A stretch of 64,000 nt of DNA, taken from assembly GCA_947501935.1 (NCBI GenBank), contig CANMXU010000016.1:37759-101758 (forward strand). Direction: 5' to 3'. The notes beneath the pieces are model-generated. The model made no database searches and was not told the origin of the DNA. It saw nothing but the letters and a program-made list of their open reading frames with translations. This document shows, one piece after another, positions 56,574 to 64,000 of the stretch (positions are counted from its first letter, which is position 1; the number at the start of each line of letters is the position of its first letter). This stretch comes from an uncultured Alteromonadaceae bacterium. Its GTDB lineage: Bacteria; Pseudomonadota; Gammaproteobacteria; Enterobacterales; Alteromonadaceae. The position numbers and the translations under genes are program-made.

Positions 56574-57473
56574 CTGCTTGGGGGATAAGCCAATTACTTT
56601 TTTGAATAATCGTGAAAAATAATACGGGTCGTTATAACCAAGCTCGCTGGCGATAACTTTTATAGAAACATCTGAGTTATCAAGCCGGCGACAGGCTTGT
56701 TGAATTTTCATATTAATGAAGTGTTGAATTGGCGCGGTATCGGTTAATTCTTTAAATTTTTTCGCAAAATGAAATTTAGATAATTGTGCGTAATGTGCCA
56801 ACGTATCTAGGCTTAAGTCTTGGTGTAGGTTGTCACGCATTAGGGTTTCTACTGCGTCAATATCAAGTTTTGAACTGCGGTTAAATGACTTTAGTCGCAG
56901 TTGCAGGGCTAAATAACTTAAAGATTGTTGCAGCACATGTACTGCGTGGATAACATTTGTTGCGGTATAGCCGCGTCTACCTAAAGCTAATAAATTGTCA
57001 AAGTCAGCTAAAATATTGCTGAGTACGCCAACATTGGCTAAGCCATCATCCATTTTCATTAATAGTCGTTCGGCAAAATCACATGCCAAATTCCCTTCAA
57101 AATTAATCCAATAAATGGCATGACTATTTTGCTCTGAGCTTTGCTTTTCTTGTTTTGTTGTTGTTTTAATTTCGGTATAAAATTCAAAAAAACAATTTGG
57201 CGAAATTATCACAAGATCGCCTTGATTTATTTCTCTAGCTTTATTTTTGTAAACTAACTTTCCTTGCCCTTGGTGACAATAAAGCAAACAATGGCTAGGC
57301 TGTTGTATTTGCTTCATTTGGAAATTCATTTGAGCCGCGCTTTTACCTAAAGATACTGGGTAAAGTCCTGATGTTAACGGGTGTAACTTTAACTTTTTCA
57401 ATAAAAAAATCGGCATAAACAAGCGAATGTCAGTCAAGTTTTGTTCGCTATGCGGTAATTGTTTTTTCATCAT
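56550..57473 (-). CDS. AraC-family transcriptional regulator
   Basis: A 307-residue regulator. The N-terminal cupin-like arm/sensor (~35-110: [55 protein letters not shown]) precedes a C-terminal double helix-turn-helix (~205-300: [26 protein letters not shown] and [34 protein letters not shown]). It is divergent from icmF, with paired TGACAATA half-sites in between, so it probably activates icmF in response to a branched-chain intermediate. The effector is unknown. Confidence 0.92.
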   Translation of the reverse strand: [307 protein letters not shown]

Positions 57474-57500
57474 AACTGTAGAGTTTTAGTTTTCTTCTAT

Positions 57501-57548
57501 AATGACAATATAGTCCATTATATTGACAATAAAATCAATGTTGTCATT
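57501..57548. promoter_or_regulatory. Candidate AraC-type operator ahead of icmF
   Basis: Two direct copies of TGACAATA (57503-57510 and 57524-57531) are 21 bp apart, two helical turns, as for many AraC-family half-sites. A third copy of the core is inverted as TTGTCATT at 57541-57548. The cluster lies between the divergent regulator and icmF. Confidence 0.6.
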
Positions 57549-57654
57549 TTGGCGCTTATGTTTTAATCACTGTTATTGAAATTATTATTGCTAGCGTTAT
57601 TAGCTAGGCTAATACCTACGTTAATGTTGGTCACCTGTTAAAAGAGCTTTTAAA

Positions 57655-60600
57655 ATGAGTCAACAAAAATACCAGTTAAAAAATAAAATTCGCATTGTAA
57701 CCGCAGCGTCATTATTTGATGGTCACGATGCGGCGATAAACATTATGCGCCGGATTTTACAAGCCAGTGGTGCTGAAGTTATTCATTTAGGGCACGACCG
57801 TAGTGTTGAAGAAGTAGTTAATACGGCCATTCAAGAAGATGCCAACGCTATTGCAATGACCTCATACCAAGGTGGTCATAATGAATATTTTAAATACATG
57901 TATGACTTATTAAAAGCGCAGGGCTGTGAGCATATTCGAATTGTTGGCGGCGGCGGCGGAGTGATTTTGCCAGATGAAATCGCCATGCTACAAGATTACG
58001 GCATTACTCGAATTTATTCCCCTGATGATGGAAGAACGCTTGGCTTGCAAGGCATGATAGATGACATGCTTGAGCGTTGCGATTTTAAAACTGGTTTAAA
58101 TGTTGAAAAAGACGATGTTGCCAATTTAAGAAAAAGTAAATCTGCCAAAGTGCATAATCAAGTGATTGCTCGATTAATTTCAGCGGCTGAAAATGCCCCT
58201 GAAAAATACCCTGAAGCTTTTACCAAAATTGGTAAAATTGCCGCTGCCAGTAAAACTCCGGTTCTCGGCATTACCGGTACGGGCGGAGCAGGTAAGTCTT
58301 CATTAGTTGACGAGCTTATCCGCCGTTTTTTAATGGCGAGTGATAATAGTAAAATTGCCATAGTTTCAGTTGACCCGTCAAAACGTAAAACTGGTGGCGC
58401 GTTATTAGGTGATAGAATTCGCATGAATGCGGTTAACAACGACCGTGTTTATATGCGCTCGTTAGCGACACGGCAATCAAATCTCGCCCTTTCGTTGTAC
58501 GTGAATGACACCTTACAAATTTTAAAAGCCGCTGACTTTGATCTGATCATTTTAGAAACCTCAGGCATTGGTCAATCTGATACTGAAATTGAAGAACATT
58601 CTGATGTATCCTTGTATGTGATGACACCTGAATACGGCGCAGCTACTCAGTTAGAAAAAATTGATATGTTAGACTTTGCCGACATTATTGCGGTGAATAA
58701 ATTTGATAAACGCGGCGCGTTAGATGCACTTCGTGATGTAAAAAAACAATATAAACGCAATCGTGGTTTATTTGAAGCCGGCGATGATGAAGTGCCAGTG
58801 TATGGTACCATAGCTTCACAGTTTAACGATCGCGGCATGACCGAATTATATAACGCGGTAATTAGTGCGCTAAATAGTCACGCGAAAGGAGAAGTTGCTA
58901 GATTATTGCCGATTGCTGGCACGTTAAAAGATAAAACCAGCGTGATCCCTAGCGCTAGAATTCGATATTTGTCAGAAATTTCAGAAAATAATCGCAGTTA
59001 CGATGCTTGGGTTGAAACCCAAGCACAAGTTGCGCAAAAGCTTTATGGCCTTAACCAAGCAATAACCGTGGCACAAGAAAGCGAATTAGAAAATACCGCC
59101 AATATTGTTGAACCGTTACAGCAATTGTACCAACAAGTGGCGTTAGACTTTGACCCTAAAAACCAAGTTATTCTTGATCAGTGGCCTGAAAAAGTTAAGC
59201 GTTATAAAGACCCTGTATTTACCTTTAAAGTGCGTAACAAAGAGTTGTCGATAGAAACTCATAGTAAATCATTAGCACAAACTGATATTCCTAAAGTTAG
59301 CTTACCTAAATATCAAGCTTGGGGTGATCTACTTAAATGGAATTTACAAGAAAATGTGCCGGGGGAATTCCCTTATACAGCAGGTTTATTTCAATTTAAA
59401 CGTGAAGGGGAAGACCCAACCCGAATGTTTGCCGGCGAAGGTGGCCCAGAGCGTACTAACCGACGTTTTCATTATGTCTCAAAAGGTATGCCGGCAAAAC
59501 GTTTATCGACTGCATTTGACTCAGTAACTTTATACGGAAACGATCCGGATACTCGCCCTGATATTTACGGAAAAATTGGTAATGCTGGCGTGTCTATTTG
59601 CTGTTTAGATGACGCTAAGAAACTTTATTCTGGTTTTAACCTTGCCGATCCGATGACTTCAGTTTCAATGACCATTAATGGCCCTGCGCCAATTTTACTG
59701 GGATTTTTCTTAAACGCAGCGATTGACCAGCAATGTGAACTTTACATTAAAGAGCATCAACTTGAAGCTGAAGTAGCAGCAAAAATTACCGCCATTTATC
59801 AACAAAAATCGAGCATTCGTCCGGTTTATCAGGGCGATTTACCAGAAGGTAATGATGGCTTAGGGCTAATGCTTTTAGGCATAACGGGTGACCAAGTTTT
59901 ACCTGCTGATGTTTATCAAAACATTAAAGCCCGTACTTTAACTGCAGTGCGCGGCACAGTGCAGGCGGATATTTTAAAAGAAGATCAAGCGCAAAATACC
60001 TGTATTTTCTCTACTGAATTTGCCTTAAGGTTAATGGGCGATGTGCAGGAATATTTTATTGACAAAGAAATACGTAATTTTTATTCGGTGTCTATTTCTG
60101 GTTACCATATTGCTGAAGCGGGCGCGAACCCTATTACTCAGTTGGCATTAACCTTAGCCAATGGTTTTACCTTTGTGGAATACTATTTAAGTCGTGGTAT
60201 GAATATTAACGACTTTGGCCCGAACTTATCATTTTTCTTCTCAAATGGTATCGACCCTGAATATGCAGTAATTGGCCGAGTTGCTCGCCGCATTTGGGCG
60301 AAAGCGATGAAAAATAAATACAAAGCCAATGCGCGCGCACAAATGCTCAAATATCATATTCAAACTTCAGGTCGTTCATTGCATGCTCAAGAAATTGATT
60401 TCAATGACATTCGTACCACGTTACAAGCGCTATACGCTATTAATGACAACTGTAATTCTTTGCATACCAATGCTTACGATGAAGCAATCACCACGCCTAC
60501 CGAAGAAAGTGTTCGCCGGGCAATGGCGATTCAATTAATCATTAACCGAGAATTAGGCTTAGCTAAAAATGAAAACCCAATTCAAGGGGCATTTATTATT

Positions 60601-61050
60601 GAAGAGCTGACCGACTTAGTTGAAGAAGCAGTATTAACTGAATTTGATCGCATCAGTGAACGCGGCGGAGTATTAGGCGCAATGGAAACTATGTACCAGC
60701 GCAGCAAAATTCAAGAAGAAAGTCTGTATTACGAACACTTAAAACATACTGGTGAATTTCCTATTATCGGCGTGAATACTTTTTTAAGTTCAAAAGGCTC
60801 ACCAACGATATTACCGCAAGAAGTAATTCGTGCCACTGAAACAGAAAAAGATTATCAAATAGCCATGTTAAGTAATTTACATCAGTTAAATGAACAGCAA
60901 GTTAGTGAGCAATTAACTAAGCTACAACAGGCGGCGATAAATCATGAAAATATTTTTGAATTGATGATGGACGCTTGTAAAGTATGTTCGCTTGGTCAAA
61001 TAGTGAATTCTTTATTTGAAGTTGGCGGACAGTATCGCCGCAATATGTAG
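57655..61050 (+). CDS. icmF: Fused isobutyryl-CoA mutase with G-protein chaperone (IcmF)
   Basis: A 1131-residue adenosylcobalamin-dependent mutase that interconverts isobutyryl-CoA and butyryl-CoA; related IcmFs also accept isovaleryl/pivalyl-CoA. Three modules are fused: an N-terminal B12-binding domain (1-~140, DGHD with cobalt-ligand His24, LGHDRS, SYQGGH), a MeaB-type GTPase (~195-415, Walker [10 protein letters not shown] at 208-216, NKFD at 348-351), and the TIM-barrel substrate domain (~555-1120) with [20 protein letters not shown], where methylmalonyl-CoA mutases have a Tyr/Arg pair. This absence of the MCM pair argues against methylmalonyl-CoA as substrate. The ribosome site is weak. 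The 3' neighbours are other acyl-CoA enzymes. Confidence 0.95.
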   Translation: MSQQKYQLKNKIRIVTAASLFDGHDAAINIMRRILQASGAEVIHLGHDRSVEEVVNTAIQEDANAIAMTSYQGGHNEYFKYMYDLLKAQGCEHIRIVGGGGGVILPDEIAMLQDYGITRIYSPDDGRTLGLQGMIDDMLERCDFKTGLNVEKDDVANLRKSKSAKVHNQVIARLISAAENAPEKYPEAFTKIGKIAAASKTPVLGITGTGGAGKSSLVDELIRRFLMASDNSKIAIVSVDPSKRKTGGALLGDRIRMNAVNNDRVYMRSLATRQSNLALSLYVNDTLQILKAADFDLIILETSGIGQSDTEIEEHSDVSLYVMTPEYGAATQLEKIDMLDFADIIAVNKFDKRGALDALRDVKKQYKRNRGLFEAGDDEVPVYGTIASQFNDRGMTELYNAVISALNSHAKGEVARLLPIAGTLKDKTSVIPSARIRYLSEISENNRSYDAWVETQAQVAQKLYGLNQAITVAQESELENTANIVEPLQQLYQQVALDFDPKNQVILDQWPEKVKRYKDPVFTFKVRNKELSIETHSKSLAQTDIPKVSLPKYQAWGDLLKWNLQENVPGEFPYTAGLFQFKREGEDPTRMFAGEGGPERTNRRFHYVSKGMPAKRLSTAFDSVTLYGNDPDTRPDIYGKIGNAGVSICCLDDAKKLYSGFNLADPMTSVSMTINGPAPILLGFFLNAAIDQQCELYIKEHQLEAEVAAKITAIYQQKSSIRPVYQGDLPEGNDGLGLMLLGITGDQVLPADVYQNIKARTLTAVRGTVQADILKEDQAQNTCIFSTEFALRLMGDVQEYFIDKEIRNFYSVSISGYHIAEAGANPITQLALTLANGFTFVEYYLSRGMNINDFGPNLSFFFSNGIDPEYAVIGRVARRIWAKAMKNKYKANARAQMLKYHIQTSGRSLHAQEIDFNDIRTTLQALYAINDNCNSLHTNAYDEAITTPTEESVRRAMAIQLIINRELGLAKNENPIQGAFIIEELTDLVEEAVLTEFDRISERGGVLGAMETMYQRSKIQEESLYYEHLKHTGEFPIIGVNTFLSSKGSPTILPQEVIRATETEKDYQIAMLSNLHQLNEQQVSEQLTKLQQAAINHENIFELMMDACKVCSLGQIVNSLFEVGGQYRRNM

Positions 61051-61129
61051 TCAATGTTTTACTCGGTAAGTTATTTGTATTTGACATTTTGTAGGCTGAT
61101 TAATTAATGCTTAATAATAAGGAAGGGTT

Positions 61130-62263
61130 GTGAGTAACCAAGTTAATTTTGAAAGTGTTGAATCTAGCAATGGAAAATATATTGGCATTGCGACGTTAAA
61201 TAGCCCTAAAACTTTAAATGCCCTCAATATTTCAATGGTTAAGCAATTATTAGCGCAGTTACGTCAGTGGCAAATTGACTCTGAAATTGCATTAGTGGTA
61301 TTGCAAGGCGAGGGGGGGAAAGCATTTTGTGCTGGTGGCGATGTCGTTAGCCTTTATCATGATCTAAAGAGTCGACAGCAAAATAACTTGGGTGATTTTA
61401 ATGAAAATATTTTAATTGATGATAAAGCAATAAAGCAAAGCTTAGCGGCTGAATTTTTTCAGCAAGAATATCAATTAGATTTACTTATTCACCAATACGA
61501 AAAGCCGATTATGGTATGGGGTAATGGTTATGTTATTGGTGGTGGTCTAGGCTTGTTTGCAGGCGCAAGTCATCGAGTAGTAACTGAAAACACCATAATG
61601 GCTATGCCGGAAATTAGCATAGGTTTATACCCTGATGTGGGCGCAAGTTACTTTTTAAATAATATGCCTAAAAATATAGGGCTATTTCTCGGCTTAACTG
61701 GTGCAATGTTTAATGGAAATGATGCAATATATTTAGGGATTGCTGATTATGGCATAAAACAAAATAACCAAAGCCAAATTCTTTCTCAATTAAAAGCAAT
61801 TAAATGGCAGGGTAATCAAGGTGATCACTTATTACTAGCTGATCTTTTGCAAGAGTTCGACTTAACCTCAGCTAAGCACTTACCAACCTCGTTAATTTAT
61901 GAAAATACATCTGAAATAGAAGGCCTACTGAGTGAGCGAGACTTTAACGGCTTAATAAATGCTATTCGAACCAATGAATTTGCAAGTGAGTTTTTACAAC
62001 GTGCTCAAGCAAAACTGAGTAAAGGCAGTCCCTTAAGTGCATATATTATTCACCGGCAATTGCAAAACTGTCACGGGAAGTCGTTAGCGCAATGTTTTCA
62101 CTCAGAATTGCAATTATCATTACGCTGTTGCCAATATGCTGAATTTAGTGAAGGTGTTAGAGCATTGTTAGTTGATAAAGACAAAGCACCTAAATGGGTA
62201 TTTCAATATGATGAACCAATACCAGAGCAACTAGAGTTGTGGTTTTTTAGTGAATTAACCTAA
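61130..62263 (+). CDS. 3-Hydroxyisobutyryl-CoA hydrolase-like crotonase
   Basis: A 377-residue crotonase-superfamily protein of the length typical of 3-hydroxyisobutyryl-CoA hydrolases (~370). It shows LNSPKTLNALNISMV, the oxyanion segment KAFCAGGDVVSLYHD, WGNGYVIGGGLGLFAGASHRVV, and the catalytic block AMPEISIGLYPDVGASYFLN with the Glu and Asp expected of hydrolases. This would place it in the valine degradation route, releasing 3-hydroxyisobutyrate. Enoyl-CoA hydratase/isomerase activity is the alternative. The start is GTG with AAGGA seven bases upstream. It is 79 bp after icmF and 59 bp before the SDR gene. Confidence 0.85.
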   Translation: MSNQVNFESVESSNGKYIGIATLNSPKTLNALNISMVKQLLAQLRQWQIDSEIALVVLQGEGGKAFCAGGDVVSLYHDLKSRQQNNLGDFNENILIDDKAIKQSLAAEFFQQEYQLDLLIHQYEKPIMVWGNGYVIGGGLGLFAGASHRVVTENTIMAMPEISIGLYPDVGASYFLNNMPKNIGLFLGLTGAMFNGNDAIYLGIADYGIKQNNQSQILSQLKAIKWQGNQGDHLLLADLLQEFDLTSAKHLPTSLIYENTSEIEGLLSERDFNGLINAIRTNEFASEFLQRAQAKLSKGSPLSAYIIHRQLQNCHGKSLAQCFHSELQLSLRCCQYAEFSEGVRALLVDKDKAPKWVFQYDEPIPEQLELWFFSELT

Positions 62264-62322
62264 TTAGATAAACATTAATAATCTTAAAAAGAATTAAAGC
62301 AAAGTAAATAAAAGGAACTAAC

Positions 62323-63084
62323 ATGCAGTTAACAGATAAAGTTATTGTTATAACCGGAGGCGGTCAAGGTTTAGGTCGTGCAATGGCCTTAAGTTTAGCA
62401 AAGCAAGGCGCGAAACTTGCGTTAATAGACGTTAACGAACAACAATTGCAACAAACAGTTGAATTACTCACCAATGCAGGGGCTGAGTCAAAATACTATT
62501 TAGCTAATGTCACTGATGAAAATGAAGTAGAAACAACATTTAGCCAAATAAACCAAGACTTTTCAGCTATTGATGGTTTGATCAACAACGCTGGTATTTT
62601 ACGTGATGCGATGTTTGTTAAAGCTAAAGCTGGCGAAGTTATAAAAAAAATGTCGCTAGATCAATTTCAATCGGTTATTGATGTAAATCTAACCGGTGTC
62701 TTTCTATGCGGACGAGAAGCAGCTGTGCATATGATCGAAGGTGGCCGTAAAGGGGTTATAATTAATATGTCCTCTATTGCACGTGGTGGAAATATCGGAC
62801 AAACCAATTATGCTGCATCCAAAGCAGGCGTTGTTGCTATGACCACAACATGGGCGCGCGAGTTAGGAAAACATGGTATTCGTGTAGGTGCAATAGCGCC
62901 CGGAGTGATTCGCACGGCAATGACTGATGCAATGAAACCTGAAATGCGTGACCGATTAGAGAAAATGAAACCAGTTGGTCGTTTAGGGGAAGCGGGTGAA
63001 ATTGCTCATACCGTTAAATATATCTTTGAAAATGAGTTTTTCACTGGTCGAGTTGTAGAAATAGATGGTGGTCTCTGCATGTAG
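62323..63084 (+). CDS. Short-chain dehydrogenase/reductase
   Basis: A 253-residue classical SDR. The cofactor motif is TGGGQGLGRAMA (11-22), the NNAG motif is INNAGILRDA, and the catalytic set is Ser (NMSSIA), Tyr/Lys (YAASK), with GAIAPGVIRTAM after it. It resembles 3-oxoacyl-ACP reductase/IvdG-like enzymes of branched-chain catabolism, so it may oxidise 3-hydroxy-2-methylbutyryl-CoA or a similar hydroxyacyl-CoA; FabG-like activity cannot be excluded. An AAGGA site precedes the ATG. It is the last gene before the rRNA operon. Confidence 0.87.
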   Translation: MQLTDKVIVITGGGQGLGRAMALSLAKQGAKLALIDVNEQQLQQTVELLTNAGAESKYYLANVTDENEVETTFSQINQDFSAIDGLINNAGILRDAMFVKAKAGEVIKKMSLDQFQSVIDVNLTGVFLCGREAAVHMIEGGRKGVIINMSSIARGGNIGQTNYAASKAGVVAMTTTWARELGKHGIRVGAIAPGVIRTAMTDAMKPEMRDRLEKMKPVGRLGEAGEIAHTVKYIFENEFFTGRVVEIDGGLCM

Positions 63085-63250
63085 GTCATGTTTATTAGAA
63101 ATAAGCATGTGCTCTACTTTATAGAGCCACCCAGTGGTTTTATGGAATTACAACTGAGCTATATAATCTCACGTTTTAAATAAAAAACACGATTATTTGT
63201 GCGTTATTTAAACGACTAACCTATAATTCATAGTTCTTTGAAGAAAAGTG

Positions 63251-63278
63251 TTGACGCAGAGATATAAATCTCTAAAAT
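63251..63278 (+). promoter_or_regulatory. rRNA promoter, upstream
   Basis: TTGACG, 16-bp spacer, TAAAAT, followed by the GC-rich discriminator GCGCGTCC typical of stringently controlled rrn promoters. Confidence 0.85.
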
Positions 63279-63420
63279 GCGCGTCCAGTTCCAAGGGGCA
63301 ACCCAAAGAGCTGTTTTGATAAGTTAACGACTCTTTATAAGAGCTAAACAGTTAACTTAACGTTTTAAAGTTTGGCTTTGAATTTTCACTAACGAAAGTT
63401 CAAAAACTTAAAATAAAATG

Positions 63421-63448
63421 TTGACATCAAAACTGAGGCGCGTAGAAT
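63421..63448 (+). promoter_or_regulatory. rRNA promoter, downstream
   Basis: TTGACA, 16-bp spacer, TAGAAT, then the discriminator GCGCATC. It lies 170 bp after the first promoter in the usual tandem layout. Confidence 0.87.
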
Positions 63449-63531
63449 GCGCATCTCGCTTCAGGTAAGGGCTAGAACCTTACTTAAGCAACGAATTACA
63501 TTACGGTACAGAGCGAATGAGATTCTTACCG

Positions 63532-63590
63532 ATATCTTCATCGAAGATATGTTCTTTAACAATTAGTTATCATGCAATTTGTGTGGGCAC
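63532..63590 (+). promoter_or_regulatory. rrn antitermination site (boxB, boxA, boxC)
   Basis: boxB is the perfect hairpin ATATCTTC-ATC-GAAGATAT (63532-63550). boxA is TGTTCTTTAACAA (63550-63562). boxC is TGTGTGGGCAC (63580-63590). They recruit Nus factors for rRNA antitermination. Confidence 0.88.
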
Positions 63591-63828
63591 TCACATTAAC
63601 GTTGATTTTACATAGTCGCTCTCGAATTCCTTGTGAATAAGAGATAGACGTAAAACAGCTTAACGATGAATGTCACACAAATAACAAAGTATTAGATTAT
63701 TTTTAGACGTAAGTCTTAGGATGATTTAGTGCGTTTTATATGTAGTTTCTAACTTCGGTTAGGAACACGACAGAATTCATTGAGCAGCTAGTCTTTCTTT
63801 TATTAGGAAGGTAGCACAAACGATTTTT

Positions 63829-64000
63829 AATTGAAGAGTTTGATCATGGCTCAGATTGAACGCTGGCGGCAGGCTTAACACATGCAAGTCGAGCGGTAAC
63901 AGAGATAGCTTGCTATCTGCTGACGAGCGGCGGACGGGTGAGTAATGCTTGGGAATATGCCTTATGGTGGGGGACAACAGTTGGAAACGACTGCTAATAC
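63829..64000 (+). rRNA. 16S ribosomal RNA (5' part)
   Basis: The gene begins AATTGAAGAGTTTGATCATG and continues through GCTCAGATTGAACGCTGGCG and GTGAGTAATGC, the universal 5' domain of bacterial 16S rRNA. The window ends about 172 nt in. The variable V1 helix (AACAGAGATAGCTTGCTATCTGCTG) is of gammaproteobacterial type. Confidence 0.99.

Larger units (their letters stand above)
63085..63828. other. Leader and promoter region of the rRNA operon
   Basis: Contains two strong rRNA promoters, the boxB-boxA-boxC antitermination elements (listed separately), and the 16S precursor leader. A short hairpin (CTCTACTTTATAGAG, 63110-63124) may end the SDR transcript. No protein gene is supported. Confidence 0.75.

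Noticed and set aside
63777..63977. A minus-strand frame of 66 codons across the 16S start
   Set aside because: It is antisense to rRNA and its leader; conserved rRNA explains the sequence.

Overview
The window is AT-rich chromosomal DNA from a marine gammaproteobacterium, most likely of the Colwelliaceae (Colwellia/Thalassotalea type) within the Alteromonadales. The evidence is the gene content: YcgL and YcgN, DUF3545, DUF3718 and TIGR02922-type small proteins, a LiuR-controlled leucine degradation operon, a CsrB-type RNA, and a gammaproteobacterial 16S rRNA start. The assignment is inferred from family distribution and from the first ~170 nt of 16S. Genes lie on both strands. I see no prophage, insertion sequence, CRISPR array or tRNA.

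Layout. 1-6.4 kb: end of an unidentified gene, a DUF2306 membrane protein, a possible gene remnant, an OprB-type carbohydrate porin, a heptamer tandem repeat, a small DUF3545-like protein and an exported sulfatase. 6.5-13.5 kb: ilvD, an exported alpha/beta hydrolase, a MerR-methyltransferase fusion, a CsrB-family regulatory RNA with an upstream UvrY/GacA-type palindrome, a uracil-DNA-glycosylase-fold protein and an aldo/keto reductase. 13.7-20.2 kb: small proteins, a methylenetetrahydrofolate-reductase-like protein, a CheY-like receiver, and the ycgL / lytic transglycosylase / ycgN group. 20.4-27.6 kb: dodecin, gamma carbonic anhydrase, pntAB, a GNAT enzyme, and ilvIH preceded by a valine-rich leader peptide and attenuator. 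28-46.6 kb: DUF4136 lipoprotein, an HD-GYP response regulator with a soluble histidine kinase, a YfbR-like phosphohydrolase, a solute-binding-like protein, alaA, proS, a pentapeptide-repeat potassium channel, rhlE, a diguanylate cyclase, a CPA2 antiporter and a patatin.

46.8-63.1 kb: a DUF3718 exported protein behind a cyclic-di-GMP-I (GEMM) riboswitch, then catabolism of branched-chain acyl-CoAs. liuR-A-B-C-D-E runs on the minus strand and converts isovaleryl-CoA to acetoacetate and acetyl-CoA. Opposite it are a thiolase, an AraC regulator divergent from a fused coenzyme-B12 acyl-CoA mutase (IcmF), a 3-hydroxyisobutyryl-CoA-hydrolase-like protein and an SDR dehydrogenase. 63.1-64 kb: tandem rRNA promoters, antitermination signals and the start of a 16S gene.

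Two themes recur. Branched-chain amino acids are made (ilvD, ilvIH, alaA) and degraded (liu, icmF and neighbours), with attenuation on the biosynthetic side and LiuR/AraC control on the catabolic side. Second-messenger and global control is dense: a diguanylate cyclase, an HD-GYP protein, a c-di-GMP riboswitch and a CsrB-type RNA. The RNA elements (CsrB-like, GEMM riboswitch, ilv leader) are the most informative non-coding signals. No wholly new multi-gene system was evident. The best leads are the riboswitch-DUF3718 pair, the MerR-methyltransferase fusion, the Cys-rich pentapeptide channel, and the repeated expansion of short tandem repeats in gene spacers.
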